A stretch of 64,000 nucleotides of DNA from Bacillus chungangensis (GCF_030812995.1 NZ_JAUSTT010000009.1:62001-126000), one strand, 5' to 3'; positions 17,738-25,907 are shown, counted from the first letter of the stretch. A program made the numbers and translations. Notes: generated from the sequence alone by a model not told the origin.

Positions 17738-18525
17738 TTAACCCCATGTCTTGGACTTAAGAAGCTCAGCAATTTCCGGTGTTTCAGGTAACTGCTCGGT
17801 CTCAAGAATCTGGGACAAATCAAAAACTTGTGTACCCATTGGTGCTCTAGGTGTTATCTTCTTAAAGTCTGTTTCATAGAATTTATCAACAAAGAAATAT
17901 CTATTTGCAGACAGCACATATCCATAATTTCTCCCATCTTCAATGGTCTTACAGATTTGCTGCTTCCTATCGTCTGAAAGTTCTCCAAGTTCAGCTTTAT
18001 ACTCAATGCCATCTTCCGTAGTAACTGCTGTAATGATTGCAGTGATTTTTCCAACAGCCCTCACACTTTTTTCTTTATACAGCCCAAGATAGTCATGTGC
18101 ACTAAATCCACGTTCAATATTGTCATAGTAAAAGATTTTCACTAACATTAAAATTAAATGTGGTACCTGCCAGTTGCACTCTCATACGCTTCCACGAATC
18201 TGAAACAATAATTAACTTGTCGTTATAGCAATAATTCAGGTAATCGTCCAGAACCTCTTGCATTTCATAATCTCTGTCATCAATAACATCTCGTATCGCA
18301 TCAATAATCTCTTCGAAGGTAGTATTAACGTGCATTACCGGATATGTCTGTGTGGCGTTATATGCCTTCAAATGCTCTTCGAACTCTATTTTCTTTTCTG
18401 ATTTCATTAACTCAGGTGCTAAAGTTATCATAACTTTATATTTTTCATCACTGAAAGACTTCAGATGGCGCAGCAACTGATCTGTATAAAACCAGTCAGA
18501 CATTTTCGTCTCAACAACACCCGAG
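17738..18525 (-). pseudogene. PD-(D/E)XK-like protein, truncated and frameshifted
   Basis: Two frames join into one protein of about 260 residues. The 5' part contains GVVETKMSDWFYTDQLLRH, where E-T-K after a hydrophobic strand resembles the E-x-K of PD-(D/E)XK nucleases, and continues to VSDSWKRMRVQLAGTTFNFN. The 3' part carries on from YYDNIERGFSAHDYLGLYKE to VFDLSQILE. One extra T in TTTT near 18132 breaks the frame. The 5' end is cut at about 18525, where unrelated plus-strand sequence begins, so the start and the first catalytic residue are missing. Nuclease assignment is tentative. Confidence 0.45.
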
Positions 18526-18532
18526 GGGCGTC

Positions 18533-18806
18533 AATTACTGGTTTTGCTCTTGGCACACTGATATTTGAGTATGGAGACAATGCATATTCCTTTGATGAGG
18601 CAACCCAGACTATGACCGTATCAGAATTTGATATTTCACGACATTTTGAACAAGCCGGTAGATTGTTGGGAGAAGGGATTACACAAAGAATATTGGATTC
18701 GTCATAGTACCCGTGATCATATCGATGTAAAAAAAGAAATTATCGTTCTTACAAATGATACCGAGCTTTTTCAGCCCTTCTATTTCTACACCCTTGACAT
18801 CTAGAC
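18533..18806 (+). pseudogene. restriction/helicase-subunit-like C-terminal fragment
   Basis: Plus-strand coding relic: YGDNAYSFDEATQTM, FDISRHFEQAGRLLGEG, then after a one-base shift LHKEYWIRHSTRDHID and VKKEIIVLTNDTELFQ. One extra G in GAAGGGA (about 18676) causes the shift. The G-E-G-x-H-K-E-Y-W phrase recalls type III-like restriction or DEAD-helicase R subunits, but I am not certain. It abuts the truncated nuclease-like gene head-on and ends beside an rlmD-like fragment. Confidence 0.35.
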
Positions 18807-18821
18807 AACACACTCGACATG
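18790..18821 (-). repeat. divergent rlmD 3'-end fragment
   Basis: The minus strand reads HVECVV-stop-MSRV, against GHVECVALMSRVEK at 20.97 kb; CCCTTGACATC is shared exactly. It is a diverged copy of the same methyltransferase 3' end, lying exactly between two cargo blocks. Confidence 0.5.
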
Positions 18822-18962
18822 AAATTTTTAGACTATTATAAATTTTGCATAAATGTAGAACAATTGCTGTGTTTAAGCGGGTTTGAAATCCATCCTATCC
18901 TCTCAACATTTTACATTTCGATTAGGCTATTTTCGTTTCAAATAGAAAAAACAGTTTTATTT

Positions 18963-19676
18963 TCATATATAGAAATTTATCAACTGACATTCAAAAACCT
19001 TTTTTCCACTTTCCTGATCATAATATGGATAAGAAGCTAATCCTAAAAACATATTTGGAAACAATAACATTTCTTCTTCACTTCGTCTTGTCACCGCATT
19101 AACATAAACACCAATAGTATCTTTGGGTATATATATTTTCAATAGATTGTTCCCCGCTGCATATGGTTCATCTTCATTTGCAATATTCTTAAGTAAGCTT
19201 GTACTCATAAATCCTTTTTCTTGTACAGGCGTTGGCATATCTCTTTTGTTCTCTGCAACAAACATATTTATAAACTCATCGTTGACCATTCTGTACAATA
19301 CTAAATTGCAGGGAATCCTTGGAGCACTGCATAAAACAATTGATAAGATATCTGATAATTCCCTATATGTATGATTTTCATTGTCACTATCATATCTTAA
19401 AAATTCATTTATCTGCCGATACGAATAACCGCAATAACACTCTAACGGTGCGATATAAAGACTATTTTTCACTATATTTTTTGCCATCTGCATAACTTTC
19501 ATATATTGATCTGCCCAATTTTTATAATGTGCCATTCCCCAGTCTTGTGCTTCAGTAGCATTTTGAAATTCCCTGTATTCTTTCTTTTTATCGATACTCC
19601 AATGAATTTCTCCATAACGCTTTTTATTCATCATTTTTATAATCCTGTCCCCAAATTGTATTATCATTCTTTCCAT
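18963..19676 (-). CDS. ADP-ribosyltransferase (C3/VIP2-type R-S-E class)
   Basis: 237-residue protein with the three signature elements of R-S-E mono-ADP-ribosyltransferases in order: the NAD-binding Arg in LVLYRMV (R129), the S-T-S strand in GFMSTSL (158-160) and the catalytic E-x-E in RRSEEEMLLFP (E200 and E202). A preceding segment (YSYRQINEFLR) also fits the fold. No signal peptide or translocation domain is seen, so it should act in the cytoplasm, as phage Alt/ModA-like enzymes or delivered toxins do. The target is unknown. The start overlaps the 3' end of the serine recombinase gene by 13 bases, with a second ATG forming an ATGA overlap, so the two are coupled. No obvious immunity gene is adjacent. 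Confidence 0.85.
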   Translation of the reverse strand: MERMIIQFGDRIIKMMNKKRYGEIHWSIDKKKEYREFQNATEAQDWGMAHYKNWADQYMKVMQMAKNIVKNSLYIAPLECYCGYSYRQINEFLRYDSDNENHTYRELSDILSIVLCSAPRIPCNLVLYRMVNDEFINMFVAENKRDMPTPVQEKGFMSTSLLKNIANEDEPYAAGNNLLKIYIPKDTIGVYVNAVTRRSEEEMLLFPNMFLGLASYPYYDQESGKKVFECQLINFYI

Positions 19677-20614
19677 AATTCACCACACTGGTGTTTTTTT
19701 GAACTATATTTTTTACTCTTTCTCTGGTTTCCTACTTCACCTTTTATAATATTACTACGTCGTGATTTCTCAATTTGTACCGCCTTGAATTTTTCTTTAG
19801 AAATGATAGGTGGGTTATTATTTTCAGATACATAATGAACCTCATTCTTTCCAGAGTTTAGCAACCTTACGACACCTATATATTTCTCATTGCTTAACAT
19901 TACATCAATTGTTCTTTTGCTCCATTTGTCTTTTCCTGTTGGTGTTTTGATTCCTAATTCTTCTAGCTCCTTTATTATTCCTATAATACTTTTACCTTGA
20001 AGATAAATGTCAAATATCAGCTGAACATTTTTAGCCTCGGCATCATCGATGATTAAACTTCCATCACTACCATTCTTATAACCATAGCATTTTCTGTTAT
20101 ACAGCTTTGAGGTACCCTGAGCAGCCCGTTGCTTGATCCCCCATTTGATATTATCGCTTCTAGATTCATTTTCCGCCTGTGCAATAGACTCAATAATGGA
20201 AATCATTAGAGCGCTATCTGTATCAGCGGTATCCAAACTTTCCTGCTCAAATATAACACGAATATTAAGGGTCTTTAATTGATGTAAAGCTTCTAAAACT
20301 TCAACTGTATCTCTTCCAAATCGGCTGATGCTCTTCGTTAGGATAATGTCGAGGTTGTGGGCTTGGCAATCATCCAGCATACGAGTAAATTCTTTTCGGG
20401 ATGATCCCGTTTTACTAGAGGCAATATCTATATAAATATCAACAAGAAGCCAATGAGGTACACCAGCTACCATTTTTGTCAATGCTGATACTTGCGCTGT
20501 CAGGCTGTTTAACTGTTCAGCACTATTTGAACTAACCCGACAGTATATACCCACACGCTTTTCTCGTTTTGGTAGTCTTGGTGGTATGAAATGCACTTTT
20601 GGATTATTAGTCAT
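19664..20614 (-). CDS. serine site-specific recombinase
   Basis: 316-residue recombinase. The resolvase domain begins RVGIYCRVSSN with the nucleophile at about S28, then SKTGSSRKEF, the LTKSISRFGRDTVEVLEAL helix and AQAENESRSDNIKWG. The recombinase domain follows (YGYKNG, ELGIKTPTGKDKWSKRTID, ML-NEKYIG). A basic tail replaces the long zinc-ribbon and coiled-coil region of 500-residue large serine integrases, so it is a short version. GGAG lies upstream of the ATG. It is the first gene of a pair with the ADP-ribosyltransferase. It lies 360 bases from the att-like repeat at 20.97 kb and probably mobilises, or once mobilised, this block. Confidence 0.88.
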   Translation of the reverse strand: MTNNPKVHFIPPRLPKREKRVGIYCRVSSNSAEQLNSLTAQVSALTKMVAGVPHWLLVDIYIDIASSKTGSSRKEFTRMLDDCQAHNLDIILTKSISRFGRDTVEVLEALHQLKTLNIRVIFEQESLDTADTDSALMISIIESIAQAENESRSDNIKWGIKQRAAQGTSKLYNRKCYGYKNGSDGSLIIDDAEAKNVQLIFDIYLQGKSIIGIIKELEELGIKTPTGKDKWSKRTIDVMLSNEKYIGVVRLLNSGKNEVHYVSENNNPPIISKEKFKAVQIEKSRRSNIIKGEVGNQRKSKKYSSKKHQCGELWKE

Positions 20615-20962
20615 ATTGCATCTCCGTGAAATAGTAATAGTAACAAACCAAAATTTGTTGAGTCACATAAATACACTTTTTAAATACGATCCGATTAAAT
20701 GACTACTCAACATATTAAAAATGCTCTATATGATGATTAGGCTATTTATTATATTTTATTACATCTATCCTATCTCCACAACCCTGCAAAATCATCCATT
20801 CTATCTCCTCAACCTACCGCCGATTTCCTTAGTCGACATGTTTCCTAAATGTATAAAAATAAGGATTTTCAAGGTTAAAAGCCACTGCTCAACAACAAAC
20901 AGAAATCCTTCTAACCTCAAAAATCCTTTATTTATCAATGCTTTGAGTAACCCTATTTCTCT
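20615..20962. other. non-coding element end
   Basis: AT-rich sequence between the recombinase start and the rlmD-like repeat. It should hold the recombinase promoter and the terminal attachment region. I see no gene and no clear terminator. Confidence 0.5.
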
Positions 20963-20995
20963 ACCCTTGACATCAACGCCACACACTCCACATGC
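20963..20995 (-). repeat. rlmD-like 3' end with the 22-bp att core, copy 2
   Basis: The 22-bp core (20971-20992) is identical to 16304-16325. The minus strand reads KTGHVECVALMSRVEK and a stop, an apparently intact C-terminus of an rRNA uracil methyltransferase. The frame is lost a little upstream, so only the tail of that gene is present. Confidence 0.65.
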
Positions 20996-21114
20996 CCCGT
21001 TTTGGGAAGGATTTTCAATTTTTTTCAGATGTATTCATATTTAAAATAATTTATTGTGTAATCAAAAAAACAAAAAAATAATATCCGCTCTTTTTCATTT
21101 TTAATCGGATATTT

Positions 21115-21143
21115 TGTGGTCAAAATGTGATCATGTGGTCGGA
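21115..21143 (+). repeat. integrase arm-type repeat, copy 2
   Basis: GTGGTCAAAATGTGATCA plus TGTGGTCGG, nearly the same as 16239-16269. It lies about 125 bases beyond the second att core, on the opposite side compared with copy 1, as if it marked the end of another element extending rightward. Confidence 0.45.
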
Positions 21144-21196
21144 TAAAAAACAAGGTGATTCCGCTGTTATATTCTACGCTTAATACTTTAAAATAT

Positions 21197-21547
21197 TTAA
21201 TCCAATATTTCAACTGCAAGTATATCTTCAAACTTTATGTACTGTATCTCGCCTTCTCTGTCTATTACTCTAATCTCTTTTTTAATCTGATCCAAATAAT
21301 GAATGCGACCATGCACCTCACTTATAAAGCCAACTTCAAAAAATGTGATTTTCACTTCATCACTAAATTCCATTGCCACATGTATTTTATTTTCATTCTC
21401 TTCAATTTGGGAAATATCTAATATAGGTTTGTCAACTTTTCTTTGCTCTTCCGCAAGCTTATGCAAACCTGCTACATGTTCAGGCAGCATAATACGGCTT
21501 GATTCCCACATTAGATTGTATCCTGGGGTTAATTTGTTTTTCTTCAC
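21197..21547 (-). CDS. YolD-like protein
   Basis: 116-residue YolD-family protein: MLPEHVAGLHKLAEEQRKV, then LDISQIEENENKIHVAME and the typical ending GRIHYLDQIKKEIRVI followed by FEDILAVEI. YolD proteins are small and usually encoded beside a Y-family DNA polymerase (UvrX/YqjW type) under LexA control. Here the partner is absent: the next gene is divergent and unrelated. The start is a GTG behind GAGGTGAT. Two LexA-box-like sites flank the -10 box, so induction by DNA damage is expected. Confidence 0.82.
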   Translation of the reverse strand: MKKNKLTPGYNLMWESSRIMLPEHVAGLHKLAEEQRKVDKPILDISQIEENENKIHVAMEFSDEVKITFFEVGFISEVHGRIHYLDQIKKEIRVIDREGEIQYIKFEDILAVEILD

Positions 21548-21562
21548 TTTATCACCTCATAA

Positions 21563-21599
21563 CGAACTTTCGTTCTTATTATATACAAACGAATGTTCT
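21563..21599 (-). promoter_or_regulatory. two LexA (DinR) boxes around the yolD promoter
   Basis: CGAACTTTCGTTCT (21563-21576) and CAAACGAATGTTCT (21586-21599) fit the Bacillus GAAC-N4-GTTC consensus, the second with one weaker half. A TATAAT -10 for the minus strand (21578-21583) lies between them, so bound LexA would block polymerase. Confidence 0.75.
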
Positions 21600-21675
21600 T
21601 ATAACAGAAGTAAATTGTGGTAAAATGTGAAAGGATTTGAAATAATAGATGGGATGAACTAAAGGGGGAAATGGA

Positions 21676-22338
21676 TTGACTAGACGGTTATTATCATTAT
21701 TTATAGCATTTACTATTTTTTTATTAGTGGGATGCGATGGTGCTATAGATACATCGAGCGTCCAGGATGAGAAACAAACAAATGAGAGTGAAAAACAAGT
21801 TGAAGAAAAGGCTGATATAAATTTAGAAAGCCTGAAGGTCCATTACATAGATGTCGGCCAAGCTGATGCAACACTGTTTGAATTTCAACACAAAGGTGAG
21901 AATTTTAATCTCCTGATTGACACTGGAAACTTTAACTCTTCAAATGCGTTAGATTATCTGCTTGACCATGGAGTTGATCATATCGATGCTGTGATGATCA
22001 CACATCCGCATGCAGATCACGTTGGACAACTTGACAAAATTATTGAAAACATCACAGTCGATGAGGTTTGGATGTCTGGATATACCATTACCTCTCAAAC
22101 CTTCGAGCGTGCTATGGAAGCTGCATTAAACAGCAATGCAACATATCACGAGCCGAGGGTGGGAGAAGTATATGATGTTGGTCCGCTTGCTATAGAGATA
22201 TTAAACCCTGCAAAAATTGAAGGCAGCATCCATGAAAATTGTTTAGCTGTGAGGTTAACATATGGAGACGTGGCATTTATAGTGCCAGCGAAAGCAATCA
22301 ATATGGGCATCCGCATCAAAGAGGAGGTGTTTTTCTAA
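21676..22338 (+). pseudogene. ComEC-type metallo-beta-lactamase lipoprotein, C-terminally truncated
   Basis: A lipoprotein signal (SLFIAFTIFLLVGC, lipobox Cys about residue 19) precedes a metallo-hydrolase of the ComEC/Rec2 type: HYIDVGQADATL, LLIDTGN and the metal-binding THPHADHVGQLD. The conserved G-D-A and H-H-G-S motifs that complete the site should follow YGDVAFI but are absent. The reading runs into IS66-derived DNA after about residue 200 and ends IRIKEEVFF. The start is a TTG behind AAAGGGGG. The remaining product is unlikely to be active. Confidence 0.8.
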
Positions 22339-23351
22339 TACCACAACAAAAATTAATGATTGTCCCCGTTACGCTCCACCCAGATAGTAAAAGTTCATGC
22401 GGAAGTTTCCTTTTACAATGGCATAGAAGAGCATGTCATCCAAACTATCATGAAGGAGTTGAAGCATTTGTGAAACAAGATTATACAAGCGTAAAAAATA
22501 TCTATATCATTTGTGGCAAGACTGATATGCGAAAAGGCATAGATAGATTGGCTACATTAATTCAAGATTCTTTTGAGCTCGATCCATATAGTGACTCCAT
22601 TAACTCTCACGAACCAACAAAATCAAGAGCTGTCAAAAAAAATGAATCAATCGTTGAAGCAGAAACAGAACGAAGCGTTTACGCAGCAAATTCAACACTT
22701 AACAGAACTTTTATTTGGCTCCAAAACAGAGAAATCCAAATATTGCCCGATGGGCAAGGATCCTTATTAGAAGATAATCAGTCTTTTGATGATTCTGAGC
22801 ATACAGAAGAACAAAGCCAACAGACGGTTCCTTATACTGTTATCCGTAAAGTTCATAAGAAAAAGAGAAATGACTCATTACGTGATGGTGTGGAAGCAGA
22901 AAAGATTCACCATCATCCGGACAATACTATTTGTGACTGTTGCCAATATCAATTGATTGAAATCGGTGGTACAGTTGTCCGTGAAGAAGCCAATTGTAGA
23001 TAAATTCCTTCACTGGGTCGATACGTCCCTTTCTTCAGTAAAAACGCCCTTGCGAAAGCAGCGGAATATACACTGAACAGGGCGAATGGATTAAAAGCGT
23101 TTTTACATGATGGACGTATTGAAATTGACAATAATCCAGCCGAAAATGCGATTCGTCCTAATGTGATCGGGAGGAAAAATTGGCTTTTTTCTGTCAGCGA
23201 AGCTGGTGCAAAGGCAATTTGCTTGAGCATCGCTGAAACAGCCAAAAGTAACGGCGTAGATTTCTACGCATACCTTAAGAAACTGTTTGAGGATCTATCG
23301 AATCTAGGAATTTATCTAAATCCTGAAATTTTAGATCAATACATGCCCTGA
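22318..23351 (+). mobile_element. decayed IS66-family insertion sequence
   Basis: Pieces of all three IS66 genes in order. A TnpA C-terminus (SFYNGIEEHVIQTIMKELKH, to 22472). A TnpB N-terminus (VKNIYIICGKTDMRKGIDRL, about 22490-22590). TnpC fragments: LFGSKTEKSKY, SFDDSEHTEEQSQQT and HHHPDNTICDCC. The C-terminal third is DGRIEIDNNPAENAIRPNVI, carrying the catalytic Glu, and reads through to LDQYMP. The middle of TnpC, with both catalytic Asp residues, is deleted and there are frameshifts, so it cannot transpose. Its insertion probably truncated the metallo-hydrolase gene. Confidence 0.85.
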
Positions 23352-23437
23352 TCAAAAATGATTCAGGAAGAATGTGCAAATAAATGGAGTAGTAGCCGTA
23401 AAACGACTAAAGAAATCAAAATTTACGGATATTTGTG

Positions 23438-23469
23438 ATGCGTACCCGAAAGGTACGCATATTTTTTAT
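23438..23469 (+). terminator. intrinsic terminator after the IS66 relic
   Basis: ATGCGTACC and GGTACGCAT form a 9-bp stem with a short loop, followed by ATTTTTTATA on the plus strand. Confidence 0.8.
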
Positions 23470-23507
23470 AAGTCGGGCTTACTAATAATATTTATTTAGC
23501 AATTGGT

Positions 23508-23660
23508 TCACATGTGATGTGGTACAACAAGTGTTTGTGTTTCTTCCTGAATGATTTCTTCATTAGTTGTATTTTTAAATAGGATACTAGAAACTAAAAC
23601 AAAAAGAATTAGGATACAAATTAAAATGACAATCGCAATTAATATTTTTTTTAGCATCAT
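23508..23660 (-). CDS. 50-residue membrane peptide, last gene of the peptide/ABC locus
   Basis: A short gene of 50 codons. It starts MMLKKILIAIVILICILILF, one TM helix of about 25 residues, followed by a hydrophilic tail (NTTNEEIIQEETQT) that would face outside if the lysines stay inside. It begins 32 bases after the stop of the ABC permease on the same strand, with GGGGTTAAGG upstream. Small single-TM proteins at the end of bacteriocin operons are often immunity peptides. That role is inferred from position only. Confidence 0.6.
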   Translation of the reverse strand: MMLKKILIAIVILICILILFVLVSSILFKNTTNEEIIQEETQTLVVPHHM

Positions 23661-23692
23661 TACCTTAACCCCTCATTGTATTAGACGCATTT

Positions 23693-24637
23693 TTAGGATT
23701 CAAAAGAACTACGTTTTTCTGTAATAATAATATTTATTACAAATGATACAATTAAAGTAAATAATACCACACATACAGATGTTATAAGGGTAGTACCATC
23801 TTTACCGCTTTCTATAGATAATACACCATAAAAATCATAAATTCGATTTCCTAGGTAGTGAAGAGAGTTTTTTAAATCAAAAACTACAAAACTAGGTAGA
23901 AAAAACATATAAATAGCAATTAAGATAAAACCTATATAAATATTTTTAAACATTATTCCTAAAGTATAGCCTATTGTCATAAAAATTACAGAAATGACAT
24001 AAGCGAAAAAAAATCTTAAAAGTAGAGTTGAGTTCGGTTCTGCATTTGATAAGCTTGATTGGAATTCCGAAATTGGAATTGCCTCAGAAATTTTGTAATA
24101 AAAAAAGTAGTTTATGAGGAAAGCTATTATTAGCGCTATACTTAAAATAAATAAGCCACTAACCATTAATGAAGCTTGTTTTACTATACCAAAACCAAAT
24201 TTACTTTCCCTAACCGTCTTGAGTTTAATGGTTTTGTATTTAAAATCAAATATTGCAATCAATAAACCTATAGTCCCAAAGACAATAGGGAAATACAAAA
24301 AGGCTGATTCTAAAAACTGTGTTAATGCATATTTAGGGCTTGCGGTATAAACATATGTGCTGACCATTTCTTTTTCATAAAGAATCGGATTTTCAACTAC
24401 ATCTTGATTTCCATCATAATTAAGTTCATATTCTCCTTCTAAGTCTTTTTCTATATCTAAATTGTTTTCCTTATAGAAATTTTCAGTATGTAAGAAGCTG
24501 TTGTACGCACTCATAGCTACAGAATAGTTTGTATATGAGACAAGGACAAATAATGAAACAAGAAATAATATGATGTAAAAATATGTTTTTGAGTATATCC
24601 CATACAGTATCTCTTGCTTAAACAATTGACTCATCAT
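23693..24637 (-). CDS. ABC-2-type transporter permease
   Basis: 314-residue integral membrane protein. One TM at about 15-38, an extracytoplasmic loop of about 65 residues, then five further hydrophobic segments (about 110-130, 150-172, 208-230, 235-255, 283-305), the ABC-2/YydJ-like layout. It overlaps the ATPase gene by 20 bases, so the two subunits are made together. In peptide-antibiotic loci such permeases give export or self-protection. The protein sequence itself does not prove which. Confidence 0.78.
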   Translation of the reverse strand: MMSQLFKQEILYGIYSKTYFYIILFLVSLFVLVSYTNYSVAMSAYNSFLHTENFYKENNLDIEKDLEGEYELNYDGNQDVVENPILYEKEMVSTYVYTASPKYALTQFLESAFLYFPIVFGTIGLLIAIFDFKYKTIKLKTVRESKFGFGIVKQASLMVSGLFILSIALIIAFLINYFFYYKISEAIPISEFQSSLSNAEPNSTLLLRFFFAYVISVIFMTIGYTLGIMFKNIYIGFILIAIYMFFLPSFVVFDLKNSLHYLGNRIYDFYGVLSIESGKDGTTLITSVCVVLFTLIVSFVINIIITEKRSSFES

Positions 24638-25286
24638 AAATATCCTCCAACTTTAAATCGCTATGTTGAAAATCCTCTACCAATAATGAAATATCTTTAC
24701 TTTTAAATATAAAAACATCATCTATTATTTCATTATAAAAACTAAACTGATGCCCCGTTAACAGAACTGTTGTATGCTTTGCCCAATGCTTAATAAGCTT
24801 TTGAATATATCTTATCATTTCATAGTCCAATCCATTAGAGATTTCATCCATTATTAAATATTTAGGCTCTAATATCTCAACAAGGGCTAGTGCCAATTTT
24901 TTCTTTTGACCATAAGAATAGTGCTTCACTTTATTTTTTAGCAAATCAGAACCCAAAAACTTTGACGCAATTTCTTTTATTTCCTTCTTTGGCTTTTTGT
25001 TTTCGGAAAAAATCATAAGATTTTTAAACCCAGTTAAATTTGTGTAAAAAGGACAATCATCCCAAAGGACTAAGATTTCTTTTCTTACGCTATTTATTTT
25101 TTCCCCACTGAAAAGAAAATCGCCTTGAAATTGTTCCATACCCATCATACACTTTATTAATGTCGTTTTCCCATGGCCATTTGGCCCCATAAGAAAGGAA
25201 ATTTTATTGTTCTGGATATCAAAACTGGAGTTTTTAATAATAACATTTTCGCCATATTTCTTAGATATATTTTTACATTCTATCAT
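24618..25286 (-). CDS. ABC transporter ATP-binding protein
   Basis: 222-residue ATPase with Walker A (GPNGHGKTT), a shortened signature (YSYGQKKKLALAL), Walker B (YLIMDEISNGLD) and switch His (LLTGHQ). The signature S-Y-G-Q is typical of ABC-2 ATPases of the CcmA/YydI kind. AAGGGGTGAAG precedes the ATG. It lies 75 bases downstream of the secreted-protein gene, separated by a 13-bp hairpin, and overlaps the permease. I infer a transporter for, or immunity against, that secreted product. Confidence 0.88.
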   Translation of the reverse strand: MIECKNISKKYGENVIIKNSSFDIQNNKISFLMGPNGHGKTTLIKCMMGMEQFQGDFLFSGEKINSVRKEILVLWDDCPFYTNLTGFKNLMIFSENKKPKKEIKEIASKFLGSDLLKNKVKHYSYGQKKKLALALVEILEPKYLIMDEISNGLDYEMIRYIQKLIKHWAKHTTVLLTGHQFSFYNEIIDDVFIFKSKDISLLVEDFQHSDLKLEDIYDESIV

Positions 25287-25305
25287 TTCTTCACCCCTTA
25301 ATTAT

Positions 25306-25341
25306 GTGATCTCACTTGCTAGATTTTACAAGTGAGATCAC
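25306..25341 (-). terminator. 13-bp perfect hairpin between secreted-protein and ABC genes
   Basis: GTGATCTCACTTG and CAAGTGAGATCAC with a 10-base loop. On the minus strand it is followed by ATAATTAAGG rather than a T-tract, so it probably acts as a leaky terminator or mRNA stabiliser. Either would let the secreted-protein gene be expressed well above the ABC genes. Confidence 0.6.
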
Positions 25342-25361
25342 GATAAGACTCATTAACTAAA

Positions 25362-25751
25362 TTAAATATCCCATTCAAAATCAGCATCACCAGTTGAATA
25401 ACCAATGATACGGTCAGTAATTGTTCGGGTGAATCCTAAAGTTACCCCGCCTATTTGTGCACCCGCTAGAAATTCATTTTTGTAATTCCATGCATGTTGT
25501 GTAGATGAGCTTAAAGAAGTTACTTTTGATGCCCCCTTATTTCTAACGAAGAAGCCACTTTGATCTTGATATCCATCTGAAGCTGTCACCCTACCTGAAT
25601 CAACTTTCCATATTAATTTACTTTCACTCCAGGCTAGATTCTTTACACCTCTTTCACTTGCTTTAACATAAGCAGTAGCTGCAGAGGCAGAAGTAGCAAA
25701 CGAGAATGCCATCATCACCGACAATACTCCAAGAACAAACTTTCCTTTCAT
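25362..25751 (-). CDS. secreted 129-residue protein, candidate bacteriocin
   Basis: 129 residues with a clear Sec signal peptide (KGKFVLGVLSVMMAFSF, cleavage after ATSASA about residue 24). The mature part is about 105 residues, cysteine-free, rich in Ser, Gly and aromatic residues (SKLIWKVDSG, QSGFFVRNKG, AQIGGVTLGFTRTITD) and ends DADFEWDI. AAAGGAGGG precedes the ATG and a TATAAT box lies at 25806-25811. No family is recognised with confidence; the size, the Sec signal and the downstream ABC pair recall lactococcin-972-like loci, but I do not see that family's motif. A stand-alone secreted effector is the alternative. Confidence 0.72.
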   Translation of the reverse strand: MKGKFVLGVLSVMMAFSFATSASAATAYVKASERGVKNLAWSESKLIWKVDSGRVTASDGYQDQSGFFVRNKGASKVTSLSSSTQHAWNYKNEFLAGAQIGGVTLGFTRTITDRIIGYSTGDADFEWDI

Positions 25752-25907
25752 CTTGGTTTCCCTCCTTTTTTTGATATTTTAATAGATAAGTATACTTACA
25801 ACCCAATTATAACATTTTAATATCTCAATACATTTATAATTTTTAGACAAATTCCGTCAAAAAACGATCCTAAATTCCTTTACTTTGAAGTGATTTTTCT
25901 ACCCATA

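Noticed and set aside
20721-21044. Plus-strand frame of 107 codons across the att-like repeat
   Set aside because: AT-rich, no start signal, and it reads through the rlmD-like end in the wrong direction.
22239-23003. A continuous plus-strand frame of 254 codons
   Set aside because: It is a chimera of metallo-hydrolase sequence in the wrong frame and pieces of three IS66 genes, not a protein gene.
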